5,286 nt of DNA from Azonexaceae bacterium (lineage in GTDB: Bacteria > Pseudomonadota > Gammaproteobacteria > Burkholderiales > Rhodocyclaceae), in the NCBI GenBank assembly GCA_009469685.1, contig SSTA01000345.1, positions 1-5,286 of the forward strand, written 5' to 3'. The position numbers and the translations under genes are program-made. A model generated the notes under the pieces. That model saw nothing but the letters and a program-made list of their open reading frames with translations, ran no database searches and had not been told where the DNA came from. Shown here piece by piece: positions 1 through 4,208 of the stretch. Position 1 is the stretch's first letter. Every line of letters begins with the position of its first letter.

Positions 1-510
1 AATACTGCCCGGGAGCAAAGCAAGGGCCTCGGGCTCGGCCTCTCGATCGTCGACCGTCTCGCCCACGCCCTGAATACGCCGATCTCCCTCTGCTCCCAGC
101 CGGGTGCCGGAACCACGTTCAGCGTAACGCTGCCGCTCTGCCCGCCACCGACGCCCATGGAAACCCAGTCCCTGCGTCCGGGACAACGCCCGGAACTACT
201 GGCCGTAGGAAGCGACGAAGCCCTGTCCGCCGCCCTGCGCCTGGCGTCGGGGTGGGGATGGGATACGCGATGGACCGATATCGAATCCTGCCTGTCCGGC
301 GTTCCCTCGACGGCGGTGATCATCGCGGATTTCCCGGGCGCGACGACGCTGGCCGGGGTGCTCCCCGGTCTGCACCCCCTCATTGCCATCACGGATGGCC
401 ATCAGGCTGCGCCGGTGGGAAGCTACGTGCTCGCCGCACCGATCCGGCCGGCCAAGCTCAGGGCTCTCCTGGAACAGCTTCAGAAAACCGCGTCGAGATC
501 CACCGCGTAA
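1..510 (+). CDS. Hybrid sensor histidine kinase, C-terminal part (5' end outside window)
   Basis: The reading frame is open from base 1 to the TAA at 508-510, giving 169 visible residues. Residues 9-17 read GLGLGLSIV, the G2 glycine motif of the HATPase_c ATP-binding domain, and GAGTTFSVTLP (35-45) is the usual last strand of that domain. After a proline-rich linker (48-52), residues about 63-165 have the hydrophobic pattern of a receiver domain, but a degraded one. The acidic pair expected after the first strand (LLAV) is replaced by Gly-Ser. The candidate phospho-acceptor Asp110 sits in ADFPG, two residues shorter than the usual D-x-x-x-P-G loop. The conserved Thr is kept (131), but the Lys before Pro is Ala (146). 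The protein would phosphorylate a partner regulator, with the tail perhaps structural or inhibitory. The sensor and dimerisation domains are missing, so the signal is unknown. The convergent response regulator downstream is the natural partner by position. Sure of kinase; moderately sure of the degenerate receiver. Confidence 0.88.
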   Translation, partial: NTAREQSKGLGLGLSIVDRLAHALNTPISLCSQPGAGTTFSVTLPLCPPPTPMETQSLRPGQRPELLAVGSDEALSAALRLASGWGWDTRWTDIESCLSGVPSTAVIIADFPGATTLAGVLPGLHPLIAITDGHQAAPVGSYVLAAPIRPAKLRALLEQLQKTASRSTA

Positions 511-1148
511 CGGGCGACGGCCACCAGGGCCTGGGTACGGCTGGTGACACCCAGTGCCTTGAAGACGGCTGTCGCATGTATTTTCACCGTCCCTTCGGAA
601 AGATCCAGCTGCTGCGCGATGTCCCGGTTCGAATGACCCCGAACCATGAGAGCAAGAACCTGGGCCTGGCGGTCGGTCAGACCGATTTCGGCGGGCTTGA
701 CCCCGCCCTTCTTGGGTGGCGGCAGAGGTTGTTCGTCGTCAAGCTTAGCGGCTTGAGTCGGTCCGTCCGGCCGTACGAGGTTGCCTGCCAGCACTTCGCG
801 AACCGCATTGAGCAGGGCTTCGCCCGTATAAGCCTTTGGAATGAAACCCGATGCTCCGTGGTTCATGACGCGGGTTACGGTCGGCACGTCGTCGAAAGCC
901 GAAACCACCGCCACCGGTATAGCCGGATATCGCTTGCGCAAGATATCCAGGCCGGCAAAGCCATCGATTCCGGGTAAGGCAAGATCCAGGAGAACAAGAT
1001 CGAAATCCTGTTCGTTGTCGAGAAGATTGAGGGCCGACTCGAAATCGGCTCTCTCGGCCACCGAGACGTCATCCTCCAACTGGGCCAGCAATCTGGCCAG
1101 CCCTTCGCGCACAAGCGCGTGGTCCTCCACCACGAGCAACTTCAACAT
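480..1148 (-). CDS. NarL/FixJ-family response regulator, receiver plus LuxR-type DNA-binding domain
   Basis: This 222-residue protein has the standard size and two-domain order of NarL-family transcription factors. The receiver (about 2-120) has all key residues: Glu8-Asp9 acidic pair, phospho-acceptor Asp55 in LVLLDLALPG, Ser83 at the Thr/Ser switch position and Lys105 in IPKA. A linker rich in Pro, Lys and acidic residues (about 127-155, with PLPPPKKGG) leads to a LuxR-type helix-turn-helix (157-213, LTDRQAQVLALMVRG then SNRDIAQQLDLSEGTVKIH). Phosphorylation should drive dimerisation and promoter binding. The ATG at 1146-1148 has a weak purine-rich ribosome site (GGGAA about ten bases upstream). 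The last nine codons and the stop overlap the 3' end of the opposing kinase gene, beyond the helix-turn-helix core. Upstream it faces phaM across 104 bases. The kinase is the likely partner by position, but targets cannot be read from the sequence. Confidence 0.95.
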   Translation of the reverse strand: MLKLLVVEDHALVREGLARLLAQLEDDVSVAERADFESALNLLDNEQDFDLVLLDLALPGIDGFAGLDILRKRYPAIPVAVVSAFDDVPTVTRVMNHGASGFIPKAYTGEALLNAVREVLAGNLVRPDGPTQAAKLDDEQPLPPPKKGGVKPAEIGLTDRQAQVLALMVRGHSNRDIAQQLDLSEGTVKIHATAVFKALGVTSRTQALVAVARYAVDLDAVF

Positions 1149-1252
1149 GTCATTTTCCCAACCCCGTTTTTTTTAATTTAGCATTTTCCTTCCCGCGGTG
1201 ACAGCGAATCTAGTTTAAGATTTGAGCAAATATTAACGATGGAGACAAAACC
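1149..1252. promoter_or_regulatory. Divergent upstream region between the response regulator and phaM, with a short palindrome
   Basis: Start codons of two divergent genes are separated by 104 bases that are clearly more A/T-rich than the surroundings, so both promoters should lie here. Visible elements are a run of eight T on the plus strand (1167-1174), a TGCTAAATT sequence on the minus strand (1175-1183) resembling an extended -10 box for the regulator, and an inverted repeat ATTTG-AG-CAAAT (1220-1231) just upstream of the phaM ribosome site. GTGACA (1198-1203) resembles a -35 box, but no -10 box follows at proper spacing. The palindrome could be an operator for the regulator or another factor. 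Only the base pattern is seen; promoter function is inferred from layout. Confidence 0.4.
1241..1245 (+). promoter_or_regulatory. Ribosome binding site of phaM
   Basis: GGAGA lies seven bases before the ATG at 1253, in an A-rich context. It is the best Shine-Dalgarno match near that start and fixes the start of the phaM frame. Confidence 0.75.
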
Positions 1253-1714
1253 ATGGCCCAGGATCGCCCCAACGCCAACGACCCCCTGGATTTTGTACGC
1301 AATATGTGGGGGAACATGGGTTTTTCACTGCCCGGCATGGTTGCTCCCACTTTTGATGAAGACGAACTTGAGCAGCGCATCAACGACCTGAAGACGGTAG
1401 AAGGCTGGCTAAGGATGAATCTTTCCATGCTGCAGATGACCATCCAGGGCCTGGAAATGCAAAAAACGACCATCAGCGCAGTCAGGGCCGTGGGGACCAT
1501 GGCCAGCAACGCGATGGGCGCCGGCGCTGTTGCCGAACCCGCTGCACCCGCGGCACCACCGGATGACAGCGGCGCCCCCCAAGCCGCCATGTGGCCGTGG
1601 ACCATGATGCAGCAGATGCACGAACACCTGCAGAACCAGGCTGAGGCGATCAAGAACGCCTCCCCGGCACCGACCGTTGCCAAACCTCGCCAACGCCAGC
1701 GCAAGAAGACCTGA
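1253..1714 (+). CDS. phaM: PhaM-type polyhydroxyalkanoate granule-associated protein
   Basis: The 153-residue product matches the PhaM pattern as I know it. A short N-terminal part contains DFVRNMWGN and SLPGMVAPTFD, followed by the highly typical helix DEDELEQRINDLKTVEGWL and LRMNLSMLQMTIQGLEMQK (36-71), likely a coiled coil for oligomerisation. An Ala/Pro-rich linker (92-112) leads to an amphipathic helix around MWPWTMMQQMHEHL (113-126). The tail KPRQRQRKKT (144-153) is strongly basic. In Cupriavidus necator, PhaM activates the PHA synthase PhaC1 and tethers granules to the nucleoid through a basic DNA-binding tail; this protein is shorter than that 263-residue version but keeps the same plan. 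It is expected on the surface of cytoplasmic PHB granules. It has a good ribosome site and its own upstream region. No phaC, phaA/B or phasin gene is visible here, so it appears to stand alone. Confidence 0.85.
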   Translation: MAQDRPNANDPLDFVRNMWGNMGFSLPGMVAPTFDEDELEQRINDLKTVEGWLRMNLSMLQMTIQGLEMQKTTISAVRAVGTMASNAMGAGAVAEPAAPAAPPDDSGAPQAAMWPWTMMQQMHEHLQNQAEAIKNASPAPTVAKPRQRQRKKT

Positions 1715-1725
1715 TTCCGGTCAGG
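1710..1725. terminator. Small inverted repeat spanning both convergent stop codons
   Basis: CCTGA (1710-1714), a six-base loop TTCCGG and TCAGG (1721-1725) form a perfect five-base stem. It contains the TGA of phaM on one arm and the TGA of the AEC permease on the other. Its place between convergent genes suits a bidirectional terminator. The stem is short, no T-run follows on either strand, and two facing TGA codons create part of the symmetry by themselves. Weak candidate. Confidence 0.25.
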
Positions 1726-2650
1726 CGACCCAGGCGGCCCAGAAGGGCAGGGTCAGCATCGATGCCAGGGTCGTCGCGGAAATCAGCCAAGCGACGCTCT
1801 TGCCATCGCCGCCCATGCGCATGGCCAGGATGTAGGCGGACGATGCCGTGGGAAGGGCGGCAAAGAGGACAGCAATCCGGAAGTTGAGCCCTTCGAGTCC
1901 ATAAATCTGGGCAAGCCCCAGGGTCGCCAGCGGCAAGGCGACGAGTTTCACCGCAGCGATCCACAGTGACGCGCCGCGCACGGCGTCATCCCCGTCGAGG
2001 CGCAGCGCCGCCCCTACCGCAATCAGCCCCAAGGCCACCGCCGCGTCGGCCAGCCGCCCCAGGAAGGCCTGGACCGGAGCGGGAGGAATCCAGCCAACAA
2101 GATTGAGCGCAAATCCAGCCGTCGTTCCCCAGATGAGTGGATTTCGCGCAATCTCACGGAACAGCCCCGCCTCTCCGTGCCGGGCAAGCATCCATACCGA
2201 AACCAGATTGGCCAAGGGTACAGCCGCCCCCACCACCAGTCCCATGGTCGCGATTCCGGCGGCTCCGTAGAGCATGCCGGACACGGCAAGAGCAATGTAA
2301 GAGTTGAAACGGTAGCTGCATTGGAAAATTGACGCAAAAACCAGCGGCGGAAGGGGGGTTAAGAGGCGCGGCAACCCGCCCAAGATCATCCCGACGGCCA
2401 TGGCGGACAGGGCGGTCGCCAGTAGAGGCAGGGCAGTGAAAAGGTCGAGGCGGGTTCGGACGATGGCATTGATCAGAAGGGCGGGGAAGAGGACGAAATA
2501 GACGAGTTTCTCGACCCCCGACCAGAAATGGTCCCCCAGCCGCATCCAACGCCGAAGCGCCGCCCCCAGGAGAATGAGGGCAAAATCCGGCATCAGGAGC
2601 AAGGCGGTATCCATGGGCCGCATTGTAGGCCGGCTGGAAAGGCCGGCCAT
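1721..2650 (-). CDS. AEC (auxin efflux carrier) family transporter
   Basis: This very hydrophobic 309-residue protein has about ten predicted membrane segments in the inner membrane. The first helix (about 17-33, LLLMPDFALILLGAALRR) and the second with LVYFVLFPALLINAI (49-63) follow the usual start of AEC/malonate-efflux permeases. The second half repeats the five-helix plan after a polar middle stretch (about 156-168). Family members export or exchange small organic anions; the substrate here cannot be told. The chosen ATG (2648-2650) has GGAAG six bases upstream. Two inner ATGs (codons 10 and 13, at 2623 and 2614) lack a ribosome site, but codon 13 would start the protein exactly where relatives usually begin. 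A GC-rich hairpin lies between these starts. The gene begins 30 bases after the secreted-protein gene, so the two probably share a transcript. It ends six bases from the phaM stop. Confidence 0.88.
   Translation of the reverse strand: MAGLSSRPTMRPMDTALLLMPDFALILLGAALRRWMRLGDHFWSGVEKLVYFVLFPALLINAIVRTRLDLFTALPLLATALSAMAVGMILGGLPRLLTPLPPLVFASIFQCSYRFNSYIALAVSGMLYGAAGIATMGLVVGAAVPLANLVSVWMLARHGEAGLFREIARNPLIWGTTAGFALNLVGWIPPAPVQAFLGRLADAAVALGLIAVGAALRLDGDDAVRGASLWIAAVKLVALPLATLGLAQIYGLEGLNFRIAVLFAALPTASSAYILAMRMGGDGKSVAWLISATTLASMLTLPFWAAWVA
2628..2648. repeat. GC-rich hairpin over the AEC permease start
   Basis: GGCCGGC (2628-2634), a seven-base loop and GCCGGCC (2642-2648) form a perfect seven-base all-G/C stem. 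In the minus-strand mRNA it starts within the ATG at 2648-2650 and ends before the alternative ATG at 2623. It could hinder initiation at the outer start, or be a chance product of G/C-rich codons. Confidence 0.4.
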
Positions 2651-2680
2651 TGGGGACTTCCACAGTTCCCGCCCCTAGTC

Positions 2681-3184
2681 TCAATTCGCTTCGCAGCGCG
2701 AAAGCAAATCCGCCTCGATCTCCAGTTCAAGCCCGGGACTTAGCGGACGATCCAGATAGTGTCCCTGATAGAGCCGAAACGCATTGGCGGCGCGGCGCGC
2801 CCACGGAGTCTCCCACGATTCGACGCGCACGCGGACCATCCCCACCTGTTCTTCGCGCACGGCCTCCGGCCTACTGACACAGGGTCGCGCTGTCGCCAAC
2901 CGTACGAATTCCTCTCGGCTGTAGCGATCGATGGTCTTGCCCGGCACTTCCGGGCACACCTCCAAGCGACGACTACGCACTTCCGCCCCGGCCACCGTTC
3001 CTTTGAGCCAAAACACCGGATCGGTGGCAATCCATCCCGCCCCACCCTCACGCACCATGACGCAAGTCCCGGCATGCAGGAATTCCGGCTGGGCGAACAT
3101 CATCCGCGCCGAAGGCCGCAATGCCGGCTCGTTCGCCCCCGCAACCGCTGAAATCAAGATGACCCAAACCGCAATCCAGCGCAT
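2681..3184 (-). CDS. Secreted protein of unknown function with four cysteines
   Basis: I do not recognise this family. The 167-residue product starts MRWIAVWVILISAVAGANEP, a clear Sec signal peptide with probable cleavage after AGA (residue 17), so it should act in the periplasm or outside the cell. The mature part has four cysteines (41, 77, 102, 164), enough for two disulfides, and a Trp/Tyr-rich second half with WARRAANAFRLYQGHYLD (128-145) and an acidic LELEIEADLL stretch (152-161). There are no membrane segments after the signal and no lipobox. The start at 3182-3184 is chosen because GGGGGAG sits about five bases upstream and the signal peptide begins there; an ATG 36 bases further up would add a charged Gly-rich lead with no purpose. 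It is followed after 30 bases by the AEC permease, probably in one transcript. A role tied to that permease is only a guess from position. Confidence 0.8.
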   Translation of the reverse strand: MRWIAVWVILISAVAGANEPALRPSARMMFAQPEFLHAGTCVMVREGGAGWIATDPVFWLKGTVAGAEVRSRRLEVCPEVPGKTIDRYSREEFVRLATARPCVSRPEAVREEQVGMVRVRVESWETPWARRAANAFRLYQGHYLDRPLSPGLELEIEADLLSRCEAN

Positions 3185-3340
3185 TCTTTCTCCCCCATTC
3201 CCGCGACCGTCCCCGGTCACCCCAATCCAACACGGCTTGCCGCCCGCGCTACCTGGCCTCTGCCAGCTCGACGCGAGAGAAGGCCCTCGGTTCGGCCCAC
3301 AAGTCCTGCGACGACATCGGCAAGGGCTCTCCGCGAACCG
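3185..3340. other. Longest intergenic stretch, between livF and the secreted-protein gene
   Basis: These 156 bases hold the strong ribosome site of the secreted-protein gene next to 3185, a five-base-stem inverted repeat GACCG-TCCC-CGGTC (3205-3218), and a longer-range repeat CGGTTCG (3288-3294) with CGAACCG (3334-3340) directly after the livF stop. None is followed by a T-run on the minus strand, so factor-independent termination is not supported. I see no convincing -35/-10 pair. Either livF reads through into the next two genes or an unrecognised promoter lies here. Confidence 0.35.
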
Positions 3341-4153
3341 CTATAGCCAACGTTTGCGGCGGCGGTAGTGCTTCACATTCTTGTAGGACTTGCGCCCCTC
3401 CGCCGAAAGCCCAAGGTAGAACTCCTTCACATCCTCGTTGTTGCGCAATTCGTCCGCAGCCCCCTCCATGACGACCCGCCCGCTCTCGAGGATGTACCCG
3501 AAATCGGCATGGGCCAGGGCGGCCAGGGTGTTCTGTTCGGCCAGAAGAAAGCTCACCTGCTCACGGGCATTGAGATCGCGGACAATGGAGAAGATTTCGG
3601 CGACGATCTGTGGCGCCAAACCCATGGAAGGTTCGTCGAGCAGGATCATTTCCGGTCGAGCCATGAGGGCTCGGCCGATGGCGCACATCTGTTGTTCGCC
3701 ACCCGAGGTATAGCCGGCCTGGACGTTTCGCCTTTCCCTCAGACGTGGAAAGTAGTGGTAGACGCGCTCCAGTTCAATCCGCATTTCGCTTCGCGAAGGC
3801 CGACGAACGTAAGCGCCGGTCAGCAGGTTTTCCTCGATGGTCAGGTGGGCAAAGCAATGACGACCCTCCATCACCTGGATGACGCCTTTGCGCACCAGTT
3901 CGCTTGGACTCAGGCGGTCGATGCGTGCCCCCTTGAATTCGATGCAGCCTTTGGTGACGTCCCCGCGTTCGGCCCGTAGAAGGTTGGAAATCGCCTTCAA
4001 TGTCGTCGTCTTGCCGGCGCCGTTGGCTCCGAGCAGGGCGACGATTCTTCCGCGCGGTACCGCAAGAGAGACCCCCTTGAGGACAAGTATGACGTGGTCG
4101 TAAATGACCTCGACATTGCTGACCTTGAGATAGTCTTCGCTGGCAGTTGTCAT
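3341..4153 (-). CDS. livF: LivF-type ABC importer ATP-binding protein with basic C-terminal extension
   Basis: This is the ATPase that powers a HAAT-family (branched-chain-amino-acid-type) importer on the inner face of the membrane. In the 270 residues seen: Walker A GANGAGKTT (42-50), Q-loop Gln93 in VIQVMEGRH, signature TSGGEQQ (149-155), Walker B MILLDEPS (169-176, catalytic Glu174), the D-loop region MGLAP and LLAEQN (203-208) where LivF proteins normally have LVEQN in place of the switch His. The signature begins with Thr where Leu is usual. Typical LivF proteins have about 235-240 residues; this one adds a basic tail after about residue 247, ending KHYRRRKRWL. The start at 4151-4153 was chosen because the domain begins right after it and a longer version would run into the binding-protein gene; its ribosome site (AGAG) is weak. 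It follows the binding-protein gene by 55 bases. The cargo may be amino acids, amides or aromatic acids. Confidence 0.93.
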   Translation of the reverse strand: MTTASEDYLKVSNVEVIYDHVILVLKGVSLAVPRGRIVALLGANGAGKTTTLKAISNLLRAERGDVTKGCIEFKGARIDRLSPSELVRKGVIQVMEGRHCFAHLTIEENLLTGAYVRRPSRSEMRIELERVYHYFPRLRERRNVQAGYTSGGEQQMCAIGRALMARPEMILLDEPSMGLAPQIVAEIFSIVRDLNAREQVSFLLAEQNTLAALAHADFGYILESGRVVMEGAADELRNNEDVKEFYLGLSAEGRKSYKNVKHYRRRKRWL

Positions 4154-4171
4154 CGCTCTGGCTTGAAAACG

Positions 4172-4197
4172 GAACGGGAGGACTGATCCTCCCGTTC
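4172..4197 (-). terminator. Intercistronic hairpin between binding-protein gene and livF
   Basis: GAACGGGAGGA (4172-4182), a four-base loop and TCCTCCCGTTC (4187-4197) form a perfect 11-bp stem. It begins 11 bases after the binding-protein stop and ends 18 bases before the livF ATG. In the minus-strand transcript the stem is followed by CGTTTTC, a short T-run. It is either a leaky terminator or a 3' stabiliser that lets the binding protein be made in excess over the ATPase, a known arrangement in ABC importer operons. The structure is seen directly; the function is inferred. Confidence 0.7.
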
Positions 4198-4208
4198 GCC
4201 CTTTCCCC

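Noticed and set aside
252..977. A 241-residue plus-strand open frame across the kinase/regulator junction
   Set aside because: It overlaps the kinase in another frame and runs antisense to the response regulator, both with intact motifs; its composition is Arg/Gly/His-rich as expected of a G+C-rich shadow.
1198..1236. A sigma-70 promoter for phaM from GTGACA and downstream A/T-rich hexamers
   Set aside because: No -10-like hexamer lies 16-18 bases after GTGACA; the best one (TAAGAT, 1216) is only 12 bases away, so it is not called as a promoter.
1210..1704. A 164-residue minus-strand open frame opposite phaM
   Set aside because: It is a Ser/Met/Ala-rich antisense shadow; the phaM frame has the conserved helix, basic tail and ribosome site.
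3185..3220. Extension of the secreted protein by 12 codons
   Set aside because: The strong ribosome site and the signal peptide both place the start at 3184; the extra residues are charged and Gly-rich.
3368..3979. A 203-residue plus-strand open frame opposite livF
   Set aside because: It lies wholly inside the well-supported livF gene on the other strand and shows no domain of its own.
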